Below, one piece after another: positions 35,107 to 44,142 of a DNA stretch of 64,000 nt. The DNA comes from Mesorhizobium sp. (GTDB lineage Bacteria; Pseudomonadota; Alphaproteobacteria; Rhizobiales; Rhizobiaceae), in NCBI GenBank assembly GCA_019635735.1, contig JAHBYX010000008.1:124001-188000 (forward strand), written 5' to 3'. Made by a program: the position numbers and the translations under genes. Numbering within the stretch: position 1 is the stretch's first letter; the number at the start of each line of letters is the position of its first letter. The notes under the pieces were generated by a model. The model was not told the origin of the DNA, ran no database searches, and was given only the letters and a program-made list of their open reading frames with translations.

Positions 35107-35184
35107 ATGTCGGAGCTTAGGGGCGCATGGCGCCCGCTATCGCTATTGGATCGGCCTTCGACAACGGACATTCCGTATCGATGA
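35107..35184 (+). CDS. 25-codon leader ORF coupled to the ABC operon
   Basis: ATG 35107 follows a strong GGGAGGAGAC ribosome site. The frame codes MSELRGAWRPLSLLDRPS and a few more residues, then stops at TGA 35182-35184, which overlaps the ATG of the ATPase gene (ATGA). The ATPase start itself has no good ribosome site. I infer that ribosomes load at the leader and re-initiate at 35181. An alternative is that the ATPase starts at an in-frame ATG at 35127. The ~290-base gap upstream holds the divergent promoters; a GGAC-N5-GTCC repeat at about 35040-35052 is the only symmetry noticed. Confidence 0.5.
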   Translation: MSELRGAWRPLSLLDRPSTTDIPYR

Positions 35185-35928
35185 GCGGGGACACGATCCT
35201 CGAGGCGTCGGGCCTGACCAAGGAATTCAAGGGCTTCGTCGCCGTCAGCAATGTCGATCTGAAAGTGCGGCGCGGCTCGATCCATGCGCTGATCGGCCCG
35301 AACGGCGCCGGCAAGACGACCTGCTTCAACCTCCTGACAAAGTTCCTGCAGCCGACCCGAGGCTCGATCCACTACAACGGCCAGGACATCACCGCCATGC
35401 AGCCGGCCGACATCGCGCGGCTGGGGCTCGTCCGCTCCTTCCAGATCTCGGCGGTCTTTCCGAAGATGACGGCATTGGAGAACGTGCGCATAGCCCTGCA
35501 GCGGCGGCGCGGCGACAGCTTCGATTTCTGGCGCTCGGAGAGGGCGCTGACGGAATTCGACGACGAGGCGCTCGCGCTGCTCGCCGACGTCGGCCTGACG
35601 GAATTCTCGGCGACGCTCGCCGGCGAACTGCCCTACGGACGCAAGCGGGCGCTCGAGATCGCAACGACGCTGGCGCTGAACCCGGAAATGCTTCTGCTCG
35701 ACGAGCCGATGGCCGGCATGACGCAGCAGGACATCGACCGGATTTCCGCGCTCATCCGCCGCATCGCGGCGAACCGGACCATCTTCATGGTCGAGCACAA
35801 TCTCTCGGTGGTGGCATCGCTGTCCGACCGTATCACCGTGCTGGCCCGCGGCGAGGTGCTGGCCGAAGGCGACTACGCCACCGTGTCTAAGGATCCGCGC
35901 GTCGTCGAGGCCTATATCGGAGCGGGAC

Positions 35929-35936
<8 letters not shown>
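35181..35936 (+). CDS. livG: Branched-chain-type ABC importer ATPase (LivG-like)
   Basis: A 251-residue ATPase of the hydrophobic amino-acid/aromatic uptake family. Walker A is GPNGAGKTT, the signature helix reads LPYGRKRALEIATTLALNPE, Walker B LLLDEPMAGM, and the switch His is in MVEHNLSVV. The C-terminal EAYIGAGHA ending is typical of LivG. It overlaps livF by eight bases. With livF, a receptor and two permeases it forms a complete importer. The operon is divergent from the galBCD-like set, so an aromatic acid is a more likely cargo than leucine. Confidence 0.9.
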
Positions 35937-36675
<739 letters not shown>

Positions 36676-36717
36676 GGGACTAACGGCGCGACACGCCGAA
36701 ACAGGAGGAGAAGACGA

Positions 36718-37911
36718 ATGAGGAAGACTGGCTTCATACTGGCAACGCTCGCAGGACTGCTCATGGCCGGCACGGCCTATGCGCAGACCAAGGTCAAGAT
36801 CGGCGTGATGAACGACCGGTCCGGCCTCTACTCGGACATCACCGGCGAGGGTTCGGTCGTTGCTGCCCAGCTCGCCGTCGAGGATTTCGGCGCCGACAAA
36901 GGCATTACGGTCGAGATCGTTTCGGCGGACCACCAGAACAAGCCCGACATCGGCTCGAACATTGCCCGCCAGTGGTATGACACCGAGGAGGTGGATGCCA
37001 TCGCCGACGTGCCGACCTCGTCCGTGGCGCTGGCCATCAACGACATCACCCGCGAGAAGAACAAGGTCTTCCTCAATTCGGGCGCGGCGACATCGGATCT
37101 CACCGGCGCGAAATGCTCGCCCAACACGATCCACTGGACCTATGACACCTGGCAGCTCGCCCACGGGACGGGCGGGGCGATGGTGGCCGCGGGCGGCAAG
37201 ACCTGGTTCTTCCTCACCGCCGACTATGCCTTCGGCCATGCGCTCGAGCGCGACACGGCGGCTGTCGTCAAGGCGGCCGGCGGAGAGGTCGTGGGCAGCG
37301 TCAAGACCCCCTTCCCCGGTACCGACTTCTCGTCCTTCCTGCTCCAGGCTCAGTCCTCCGGCGCGCAGGTGATCGGGCTGGCCAATGCCGGCGGCGACAC
37401 GATCAACTCGATCAAGCAGGCGTCGGAGTTCGGCATCACCCAGGGCGGCCAGGCGATCGCCGGCCTTCTGGTCTTCGCCAACGACGTCCATGCCCTCGGC
37501 CTCGACGTCGCACAGGGCCTCGTGCTGACCGAAACCTTCTACTGGGATCTCAACGACGATACCCGCAAGTGGTCGGCGCGGTTCGAGGAAAAGACGGGCA
37601 AGAAGCCGTCGATGGTGCAGGCCGGGGTCTACGGCGCGGTCCTCCACTACCTCAAGGCCGTCGAGGCGGCCGGCACCAAGGATGCGCAGGCGGTGGTCGC
37701 CAAGATGAAGGAGATGCCGACCGACGACGTTCTGTTCGGCAAGGGCCAGGTCCGCATCGACGGACGCAAGATCCACGATGCCTATCTGTTCCGCGTCAAG
37801 AAGCCGGACCAGTCCAAAGGCGAGTGGGATCTCTACGAGACCGTCGCCACGATCCCGGCGGACAAGGCGTTCCGGCCGCTGAACGAAGGCGGCTGCGAAC
37901 TGGTGAAGTAA
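36718..37911 (+). CDS. ABC importer periplasmic receptor (type I fold)
   Basis: A 397-residue solute receptor with signal peptide (FILATLAGLLMAGTAYAQ) and the LivJ-like fold: KVKIGVMNDRSGLYSDITGEGSV, HQNKPDIGSNIARQWYDTEEVDAI, then FFLTADYAFGHALERD. The tryptophan/tyrosine-rich ligand region and the lack of the leucine-binding signature fit receptors of the aromatic-acid branch. It lies between the ATPase and permease genes and is followed by a strong hairpin, so its mRNA may be more abundant than that of the permeases. Confidence 0.9.
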   Translation: MRKTGFILATLAGLLMAGTAYAQTKVKIGVMNDRSGLYSDITGEGSVVAAQLAVEDFGADKGITVEIVSADHQNKPDIGSNIARQWYDTEEVDAIADVPTSSVALAINDITREKNKVFLNSGAATSDLTGAKCSPNTIHWTYDTWQLAHGTGGAMVAAGGKTWFFLTADYAFGHALERDTAAVVKAAGGEVVGSVKTPFPGTDFSSFLLQAQSSGAQVIGLANAGGDTINSIKQASEFGITQGGQAIAGLLVFANDVHALGLDVAQGLVLTETFYWDLNDDTRKWSARFEEKTGKKPSMVQAGVYGAVLHYLKAVEAAGTKDAQAVVAKMKEMPTDDVLFGKGQVRIDGRKIHDAYLFRVKKPDQSKGEWDLYETVATIPADKAFRPLNEGGCELVK

Positions 37912-37927
37912 GCCGTTTCGACGAGCC

Positions 37928-37952
37928 GGGGCGCGCCCGCGCGGCGCGCCCC
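37928..37952 (+). terminator. Strong hairpin after receptor gene
   Basis: A perfect nine-base stem, GGGGCGCGC pairing with GCGCGCCCC around a seven-base loop, sits between the receptor and the first permease gene. No U-tract follows. It probably stabilises the receptor mRNA or partially terminates transcription, raising receptor over permease levels. Confidence 0.55.
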
Positions 37953-37981
37953 TCCGCCCGACTTCCATCGCGGGATTCCAG

Positions 37982-38869
37982 ATGTTCGAGCTCCTTGGCA
38001 TTCCACCCCAGGCCCTGTTCGGCCAGCTGCTGCTCGGCCTGATCAACGGGTCGTTCTACGCGATCCTGTCGCTGGGACTGGCGATCATCTTCGGGCTGCT
38101 GAACATCATCAACTTCACCCACGGCGCCCAGTACATGATGGGGGCCTTCGTCGCCTGGATGCTGCTCAACTACCTCGGCATTCCATACTGGGGCGCGCTG
38201 ATCGTCGTGCCGATCATCGTCGGCGCGACGGGCATCGTGCTCGAGCGCCTGCTGATCTCACGGCTCTACCACCTCGACCATCTCTACGGGCTGCTGCTGA
38301 CCTTCGGCCTGGCGCTCATCATCACCGGCATCTTCCGCAACCAGTACGGCATTTCCGGCCTGCCCTACGCCATTCCGAAGCAGCTCGCCGGCGGACAGAA
38401 CCTCGGCTTCATGTTCCTTCCCAACTATCGCGGGTGGGTCGTCGTCGTTTCGCTGGTCGTGTGCCTCGCAACCTGGTTCGCGATCGAGAAGACGCGCCTC
38501 GGCGGCTATCTGAGGGCGGCCACCGAAAACCCCACCATGGTTGGCGCCTTCGGCATCAACGTGCCGCGCCTGATCACCCTGACATACGGTTTCGGCGTCG
38601 CGCTTGCCGCCTTCGCCGGGGTGCTCGCCGCACCGATCTATTCGGTCAATCCCAACATGGGCGCCGACGTCATCATCGTCGTCTTCGCGGTGGTCGTCAT
38701 CGGCGGAATGGGGTCGATTCTCGGCTCGATCCTTACCGGCTTCGGGCTCGGCCTCGTGGAAGGGCTGACGCGAGTCTTCTACCCGGAAGGATCCGCCGTT
38801 GTGATCTTCGTCATCATGGCCATCGTGCTGCTGGTCAAACCCGCGGGCCTGTTCGGGAGGGAAGCCTGA
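37982..38869 (+). CDS. livH: ABC importer permease (LivH-like)
   Basis: A 295-residue inner-membrane permease with about eight hydrophobic segments. Family signatures are INGSFYAILSLGLAIIFGLLNIINFTHG near the N-terminus, GGYLRAATENPTMVGAFGINVPR in the cytoplasmic loop contacting the ATPase, and VIIVVFAVVVIGGMGSILGS. Its stop overlaps the start of livM (TGATG), showing translational coupling. Confidence 0.92.
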   Translation: MFELLGIPPQALFGQLLLGLINGSFYAILSLGLAIIFGLLNIINFTHGAQYMMGAFVAWMLLNYLGIPYWGALIVVPIIVGATGIVLERLLISRLYHLDHLYGLLLTFGLALIITGIFRNQYGISGLPYAIPKQLAGGQNLGFMFLPNYRGWVVVVSLVVCLATWFAIEKTRLGGYLRAATENPTMVGAFGINVPRLITLTYGFGVALAAFAGVLAAPIYSVNPNMGADVIIVVFAVVVIGGMGSILGSILTGFGLGLVEGLTRVFYPEGSAVVIFVIMAIVLLVKPAGLFGREA

Positions 38870-39852
38870 TGGCAACGGACAGCGAAATGATCGATGTCGT
38901 CCAGGTCGACCGGCCGGGCGCGATCGGCATGCCGATGCTGCACAAGGCGATCTTCATCGGGCTTCTGCTTCTCGGCCTCGTCGCCCCTTTCATGCTCTAC
39001 CCGATCTTCCTGATGAAGGTGATGTGCTTCGCGCTGTTTGCCTGCGCCTTCAACCTGCTGCTCGGCTTCGGCGGATTGCTGTCCTTCGGGCATGCGGCCT
39101 ATTTCGGCAGCGCCAGCTACATCTCCGCCTACACCGCCAAGGCCTGGGGGTTCACGCCGGAACTGGCCATCCTCTGCGGCACTGGCGCCGCGGCCATTCT
39201 CGGGCTGGCGATCGGCTCGCTCGCCATCCGTCGGCAGGGCATCTATTTCGCAATGGTGACTCTGGCCTTCGCGCAGATGGTGTTCTTCTTCTCGCTGCAG
39301 GCGCCGTTCACCGGCGGCGAGGACGGCATCCAGTCTGTGCCGCGCGGCTATCTCCTCGGGCTGATCTCCATGGCACCCGACCGCAACCTCTACTATTTCG
39401 TCCTGGGCGTCGTCTTCGTCGGGCTGCTCGTCATCTATCGCATCATCCATTCGCCGTTCGGCCAGGTGCTCAAAGGCATACGGGACAACGAGGCGCGCAT
39501 GGTCTCGCTGGGCTACCGGACCTCCCGCTACAAGCTGGCCGTGTTCGTCCTGTCCGCGGCGCTCGCGGGCCTCGCCGGCGCCACCAAGGCGATCGTGTTC
39601 CAGCTCGCCTCGCTGACCGACGTCTACTGGACGATGTCGGGCGAGGTCGTGCTGATGACGCTGCTCGGCGGCATGGGAACGGTGTTCGGCCCGATCCTCG
39701 GCGCGGCGGTCATCGTCACCATGCAGAACTACCTGGCCACCTTCGGCGACTGGGTGACGATCGGCCAGGGCATCATCTTCGTCGTCGCCGTCATGCTCTT
39801 CCGTGAAGGCATCGTCGGCGTGATCGCCAGGATCATCCGCCGTCCTCTGTAG
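38869..39852 (+). CDS. livM: ABC importer permease (LivM-like)
   Basis: A 327-residue permease, second membrane half of the importer. Hallmarks are CFALFACAFNLLLGFGGLLSFGHAAYFG, IRRQGIYFAMVTLAFAQM and GIRDNEARMVSLGYRTSRYKLAVFVLSAALAGLAG, then LLGGMGTVFGPILGA. The first 25 residues are a hydrophilic cytoplasmic tail. It ends the importer operon; the next gene, a patatin, starts 70 bases later and may be separately transcribed. Confidence 0.92.
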   Translation: MATDSEMIDVVQVDRPGAIGMPMLHKAIFIGLLLLGLVAPFMLYPIFLMKVMCFALFACAFNLLLGFGGLLSFGHAAYFGSASYISAYTAKAWGFTPELAILCGTGAAAILGLAIGSLAIRRQGIYFAMVTLAFAQMVFFFSLQAPFTGGEDGIQSVPRGYLLGLISMAPDRNLYYFVLGVVFVGLLVIYRIIHSPFGQVLKGIRDNEARMVSLGYRTSRYKLAVFVLSAALAGLAGATKAIVFQLASLTDVYWTMSGEVVLMTLLGGMGTVFGPILGAAVIVTMQNYLATFGDWVTIGQGIIFVVAVMLFREGIVGVIARIIRRPL

Positions 39853-39922
39853 GCAGCGCCTCGCGATTCCGTCTTGGCGGCGGGGCGTTGAGGCGCGAGT
39901 ATCGGTGGATGGAGATTTATCC

Positions 39923-40849
39923 ATGACGAGATACACGGTCGGCCTGGCGCTGGGTGGCGGAGCGGCCCGCGGCTGGTCGCATATCGGCGTTCTCGAAACC
40001 CTTTTGAAAGCGGGCATCGAGCCGAAGGTGATGGCAGGCACCTCGATCGGCGCGCTGGTGGGCGCGGCCCATGCGTGCGGACGCCTCGCCGACCTGAAGG
40101 CCTGGGCGCAGGCGATCGACTGGCGCATCATCGCCTCGATGCTCGACGTGAAGGTCGCCAACGGCGGACTGATCGACGGCGCACGCGTCCAGCGGGTGTT
40201 GCGCGACCTGGGCATGGACAAGCCCATCGAGGACCTGCCGATGAAATATGCGGCGGTCGCGACCGATCTCGCCGACGGGCGCGAGATCTGGCTGCAGAGC
40301 GGCTCCGTCGACGCCGCCATCCGTGCCTCGATCGCCCTTCCCGGAATCTTCAGCCCGTCGCTCGTGGACGGCAAATGGCTGGCGGATGGCGGCCTCGTCA
40401 ACCAGATTCCGGTTTCGACCTGCCGGGCGCTTGGAGCCGATTTCGTCATCGCGGTCGGACTGGGGGACGGAATGCTCGCCAAGCGCGCCGCCGGACTGGG
40501 CCCGGTCGCGGCGGAGGCGGCCGCCGCCTCTCAGCGCGGCAGGCTGATGGAGATGGTCGCGCAGATGCCTGGCCCCTTCCGGGACCAGGCGGCACGGATA
40601 CTGCCGCAACTGCTGTCGAGCGGTCCGAGATCGCCCGGGTATTTTGACGTCCTGGCGAACGCGCTGAACATCATGCAGGACCGGATCACCCGTTCGCGGC
40701 TGGCGGGCGAGCCGCCGCATGCGATGATCTCGCCACAGGTCGCGCACATCAAGCTGATGGATTTCCACCGCGCCGACGAGGCGATCGCCGCGGGACGCGC
40801 CGCGGCGGAGAAGGCGCTCGACGCCCTCAAGGCACAACTGGAGGCCTGA
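39923..40849 (+). CDS. Patatin-like phospholipase (RssA type)
   Basis: A 308-residue patatin-family hydrolase. The oxyanion loop is GLALGGGAARGWSHIG, the nucleophile Ser lies in GTSIGALVGA (GXSXG), and the dyad Asp is in DGGLVNQIPV (DG[AG]). ATG 39923 is used because GGAG lies eight bases before it; an ATG at 39905 adds six residues. Such proteins act on membrane lipids or lysophospholipids in the cytoplasm or at the inner membrane. It is convergent with the TetR gene. Its proximity to a lipid-handling ABC cassette is suggestive but they are on different transcripts. Confidence 0.88.
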   Translation: MTRYTVGLALGGGAARGWSHIGVLETLLKAGIEPKVMAGTSIGALVGAAHACGRLADLKAWAQAIDWRIIASMLDVKVANGGLIDGARVQRVLRDLGMDKPIEDLPMKYAAVATDLADGREIWLQSGSVDAAIRASIALPGIFSPSLVDGKWLADGGLVNQIPVSTCRALGADFVIAVGLGDGMLAKRAAGLGPVAAEAAAASQRGRLMEMVAQMPGPFRDQAARILPQLLSSGPRSPGYFDVLANALNIMQDRITRSRLAGEPPHAMISPQVAHIKLMDFHRADEAIAAGRAAAEKALDALKAQLEA

Positions 40850-40885
40850 CGCTAATGACCCGGCCTCGCTCGTGGACCGCGGCGA

Positions 40886-41515
40886 TCAGCTCTCCTCGAT
40901 GGCCGCCCGCACCAGGGCCGACGCCGCCCAGCGGACGACGCCTTCGGTGTCCTCCGCATCCAGCTTCCACATGTCCTTGAGCACGACCAGCGCCTCGACG
41001 CCGAAGATCAGCGACAGCGCCTGCGCCAGACGCTCGACCTTCTTCGCCGAAACATTCTCCCGCAGCGGCTGCAATGCCTCGCGCAGCAGGTCGACGCGAT
41101 GACCGCGCCGGAACGGCGTCTCGCTCGCGGGCGCACCCGCCTTGCGCTGGGCCCACTCTTCGAGCGACAGCCTGAGGGCTGCTCTGAACGTCGCCTCGAA
41201 CGTATCGATGCGCGGCAGCGAGGTGTCGAGCAGGTCCGCGACGCGCGTCTGGGGATCGCGGGAGTCGGATCGCCACGCCAGGATCGGGCCGAGCGCCTCG
41301 TCGACCACGGCCTCCACGAGCGCGGCCTGACTCGGGAAGTAGCGGTAGGCGGTGGCGCGCGACACCTCGGCCGCCTCGGCCACCTCGCTGACCGACGGCG
41401 TGACGCCCGCCTGCATGAGGCGGGTGGCCGTTTCCAGCATGAGCCGGCGGGTGCGCGCGCGCGGCCCGCGTTCGGCTTCCTCGGCGAGTTCGGTCGATGG
41501 ACGTGAGACGCTCAT
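40886..41515 (-). CDS. TetR/AcrR-family regulator
   Basis: A 209-residue regulator. The HTH is SVSEVAEAAEVSRATAYRYFPSQAALVEAVVDEALG near residues 35-70, and the remainder is an unrelated ligand domain. Its first codons lie inside the GTGAGACG-N21-CGTCTCAC palindrome that also covers the divergent promoter, so autoregulation is likely. A GTG at 41539 could give an N-terminus eight residues longer. A remnant of a very similar gene start exists at 45446-45525. The regulator probably represses both the four-gene cassette and the Tm-1-like operon. The ligand is unknown. Confidence 0.85.
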   Translation of the reverse strand: MSVSRPSTELAEEAERGPRARTRRLMLETATRLMQAGVTPSVSEVAEAAEVSRATAYRYFPSQAALVEAVVDEALGPILAWRSDSRDPQTRVADLLDTSLPRIDTFEATFRAALRLSLEEWAQRKAGAPASETPFRRGHRVDLLREALQPLRENVSAKKVERLAQALSLIFGVEALVVLKDMWKLDAEDTEGVVRWAASALVRAAIEES

Positions 41516-41546
41516 GTCAATACGATACTGACGTCTCACAAAGGTG
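41467..41546. repeat. 80-bp promoter/operator repeat, left copy
   Basis: This block aligns without gaps to 45446-45525, with 62 of 80 bases the same. It holds the inverted repeat GTGAGACG (41503-41510) and CGTCTCAC (41532-41539) with a 21-base spacer. On the plus strand TGGACG (41498-41503), 17 bases, then TACGAT (41521-41526) form a plausible promoter toward the cassette; on the minus strand it contains the tetR start. It is the likely TetR operator. Confidence 0.75.
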
Positions 41547-41628
41547 CAATGGCGGCGTCGGAAGAATAGGCAGGACAGGCGGGAAATTCAAACGCGTCCT
41601 GTGTCGGATAGCGCGCATCCACGACTGA

Positions 41629-41651
41629 GTCGACACCGATCGGTCTCCGAC
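41629..41651. promoter_or_regulatory. Palindrome upstream of the MlaC-like gene
   Basis: In the 220-base leader before the cassette there is a perfect ACCGATCGGT palindrome at 41635-41644, flanked by imperfect GTCGAC/TCCGAC arms. It might bind a second regulator or form a small hairpin. Nothing else stands out in the leader. Confidence 0.25.
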
Positions 41652-41765
41652 CCGGGGTGCGGGTCATTTCTTGCCGGCGAATTGCGCAAGATCAAGGCTT
41701 TGGGCCTGCCCCGGCCACAAGGAACTGCAGACAGCGGCAGCCTTTCGCGCCTGCTTGGTGTGCAT

Positions 41766-42335
41766 ATGATGGTTCGAATTGCCTTGCTCGTGTTTCTTCT
41801 GTCGGCTGGCGAGGCATATGCCGCGCAGGGCGACGACTTCTTCGAGAAAGTCCAGGCTCGCCTCACGTCCATGGAGCAATTGGCTCATGGAAAGCGTCCG
41901 TCGGCTTGCCGGGACTTCGTTCGTCAGGTGCTGGATACGTCCGGCGTGGCGAAGGCCGTCGCATCCACGCACTGGAGCGCGCTTGGAAGCGAGTTGAGGG
42001 GGAGCCTGATTTCGACGATCGTGGGCCGTCTGGCGCGGGAGTGTGTCGACCTCCTGGCGCGGGAGGGGTCGGCCTCCGCGTCGATCCTGCGCGTGCGGGA
42101 GATTTCAGGGGGGCTGCGCATGACGGTGGCGCTTCGCGAGAAGGACGGACGGGAGACGCTCGTCGTCTGGACGATAAGGCCCGGCGGCGCGTTCGCCTGG
42201 ACGGCGTCCGACCTGTCCGTCGACGGCCGGGGAATGCGGGCTACTTTCAAGTCGGATTTCGAAAGCGCGCTGATCGCAACCGGCGGCAACCTGGAGCGGG
42301 CGATCGAGCAATTCGCGCGGATCAGCCTGAAATGA
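41766..42335 (+). CDS. MlaC/Ttg2D-like periplasmic lipid-binding protein
   Basis: A 189-residue exported protein. After tandem ATGs and a signal peptide (IALLVFLLSAGEAYAAQ) it shows the MlaC plan: an early helical pair, FVRQVLDTSGVAKAV where MlaC members put the first conserved helix, WSALGSELRGSLISTIVGRLARE, and the C-terminal DLSVDGRGMRATFKSDFESALIATGGNLERAI, matching the family's closing strand-helix. MlaC proteins carry phospholipids or other hydrophobic molecules through the periplasm. Similarity is moderate. Its stop overlaps the ATPase start (ATGA), so it belongs to the cassette with a LolD-like ATPase, an FtsX permease and an acyltransferase. Confidence 0.7.
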   Translation: MMVRIALLVFLLSAGEAYAAQGDDFFEKVQARLTSMEQLAHGKRPSACRDFVRQVLDTSGVAKAVASTHWSALGSELRGSLISTIVGRLARECVDLLAREGSASASILRVREISGGLRMTVALREKDGRETLVVWTIRPGGAFAWTASDLSVDGRGMRATFKSDFESALIATGGNLERAIEQFARISLK

Positions 42336-43021
42336 CGGGTCGTCAGACACTTCTCGGGCTTGAGAACATTTCCCGCAGTTTCGACCGCGGCCGGATACGC
42401 GCGCTGAGCGGCGTGAACCTGGCATTGCGCATCGGCGAGAGCGTCGCGCTGGTCGGCCGCAGCGGCAGCGGGAAATCGTGTCTGCTCAATATCGCCTCCG
42501 GGTTGGACCGGCCGGATGAGGGCCGCGTCCTCTGGAAGGGCCTCGAGGTGACGGGACGCCGTCGATGGGCGGCGCTCAGGCATTCGTCGATCGGCATCGT
42601 GTTCCAGGAATTCCATCTCCTGCCCACGCTGACCGGACGGCAGAACGTGGAACTCGCCCTGGTCGGCCAGTCCGGAAAAGACATCAAAGGTCGCGTCGAC
42701 CGGATCCTCGGGCAGGTGGGCCTGACGGAAATGGCGGATCGGCTGCCGGGAGAGCTTTCCGGCGGTGAGCGCCAGCGCGTGGCATTGGCAAGGGCGCTCG
42801 TTCGGGAGCCCGAGCTGCTGTTTGCCGACGAACCGACAGGCAATCTCGACAGCGTCAACGCCGATGCCGTTGCTTCGCTCACGTTCGACCTGCATCGGCA
42901 ACGCCGCATGGCACTTGTGATTGTCACGCACGATCCGTCGCTTGCCCGGCTGTGCGAGCGCATAGTGACAATCGTGGACGGGCGCGTGAGCGACGACCGG
43001 CCCGGGGGCGGAATCGCATGA
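42332..43021 (+). CDS. LolD/MacB-type ABC ATPase
   Basis: A 229-residue ATPase, the standard size. Walker A is GRSGSGKSCLLNIASGL, Q-loop IVFQEFHLLPTLTGRQN, signature LSGGERQRVALARALVREPE, Walker B LLFADEPTGNLDS, switch His in VIVTHDP. FQEFHLLPTLT and DEPTGNLD are characteristic of the LolD/MacB class that drives FtsX-type permeases and moves lipids or lipoproteins without a channel. It overlaps both neighbours by four bases. Confidence 0.92.
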   Translation: MTGRQTLLGLENISRSFDRGRIRALSGVNLALRIGESVALVGRSGSGKSCLLNIASGLDRPDEGRVLWKGLEVTGRRRWAALRHSSIGIVFQEFHLLPTLTGRQNVELALVGQSGKDIKGRVDRILGQVGLTEMADRLPGELSGGERQRVALARALVREPELLFADEPTGNLDSVNADAVASLTFDLHRQRRMALVIVTHDPSLARLCERIVTIVDGRVSDDRPGGGIA

Positions 43022-44142
43022 CGCTTACGAAGTTCGCATACAGCAATCTGCTGCGCCGGCCGGCAAGGACACTCCTCACGGTGCTCGGCATCGCCCTGGC
43101 GATCGGAACGGCGGTTGCGCTGCTGGCGCTCGGACGCGGGATCTATGACAGCCTCGGCGAGGGCTTCACCGAGCGCAGTTCCGAACTGCTGGTCACGCCG
43201 CGAAATGTCGTCGACATCACGGCGATGAGGTTGCCCGAAACGCTCGGGGCGGGACTGGCCGCGATCGAAGGCGTCGCCGACGTCTCCAGCGAGCTCTATG
43301 TGTTCACAAGCACATCGGAGGGTGACCATGTCGCCGTGGCCGGCGTATCGGACAGTCCGTCCAAATGGGCCACCGTGCCGATTGCCTCGGGCCGGCGGCC
43401 GGATGCCGGCCGGGCGGAGGTCTTGCTGGGGGACGTGATCGCGCAGACGCTGGGAGCCGAGATCGGCGACCGGATCGAGCTCTTGGACGAGGAATTCGAA
43501 GTCGTCGGAATAACGGCCTACGGGACGGCGTTGAACCGCGGCGTGGCGGTGATGCCGCTGAAGGTTCTCCAGGAAGCCTCGCTGCGGCTGAACCAGGTGA
43601 GTACGTATTCGATCACGCTCGACCGGGGCCTCAGCAGGGATCAGCAACGGGACGTTCGCACGAGGATCGAGCAGGAGTTTTCCGTCGTCGTGTCGGACAT
43701 GCAGGAGATCGCCGACCGTCTGAGCAGCGACCGCAACATCACCATCCTCAAGGCGATTTCGAAGGCGATCTCGATCGTGGCCGTCGTCATGGGCGGCTTG
43801 AACCTGCTGGCAACCCTGCTTCTCTCGGTGCAGGAGCGCACCCGCGAGATCGGCATGCTCTGTGCGATCGGATGGAACGACCGGCTCGTGGTCGCCCTGA
43901 TCATGATCGAGGGGCTGTTTATCGGCGTGCTTGGTTGCGCAGGCGGTGTTCTGGTCGGGATCGGCGCCTCGTCGCTGTTCAGTTCCATCCCTGCCATCGG
44001 CGACATCATCGCGTTCACGCCGCGCCTTTCCGACCTCGTGCTACCGCTCGCCTTCGCGGTGCCGCTGTGCATCGTCGGCGCCGCCTATCCGGCCTGGCGT
44101 GCCGTTTCCATGCTGCCGGCCGAGGCGCTTCGCCATGTCTGA
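43018..44142 (+). CDS. FtsX-like (MacB-type) ABC permease
   Basis: A 374-residue permease. It has a first membrane helix near residues 15-40 (ARTLLTVLGIALAIGTAVALLALG), then a large periplasmic MacB-like domain, and three C-terminal helices (from AISKAISIVAVVMGGLNLLATLLLS onward) with the ERTREIGMLCAIGW coupling segment. This is the mechanotransmission type of transporter, which extracts lipids or lipoproteins from the inner membrane. It overlaps the ATPase start by four bases and the acyltransferase start by eight. Confidence 0.9.
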   Translation: MTLTKFAYSNLLRRPARTLLTVLGIALAIGTAVALLALGRGIYDSLGEGFTERSSELLVTPRNVVDITAMRLPETLGAGLAAIEGVADVSSELYVFTSTSEGDHVAVAGVSDSPSKWATVPIASGRRPDAGRAEVLLGDVIAQTLGAEIGDRIELLDEEFEVVGITAYGTALNRGVAVMPLKVLQEASLRLNQVSTYSITLDRGLSRDQQRDVRTRIEQEFSVVVSDMQEIADRLSSDRNITILKAISKAISIVAVVMGGLNLLATLLLSVQERTREIGMLCAIGWNDRLVVALIMIEGLFIGVLGCAGGVLVGIGASSLFSSIPAIGDIIAFTPRLSDLVLPLAFAVPLCIVGAAYPAWRAVSMLPAEALRHV

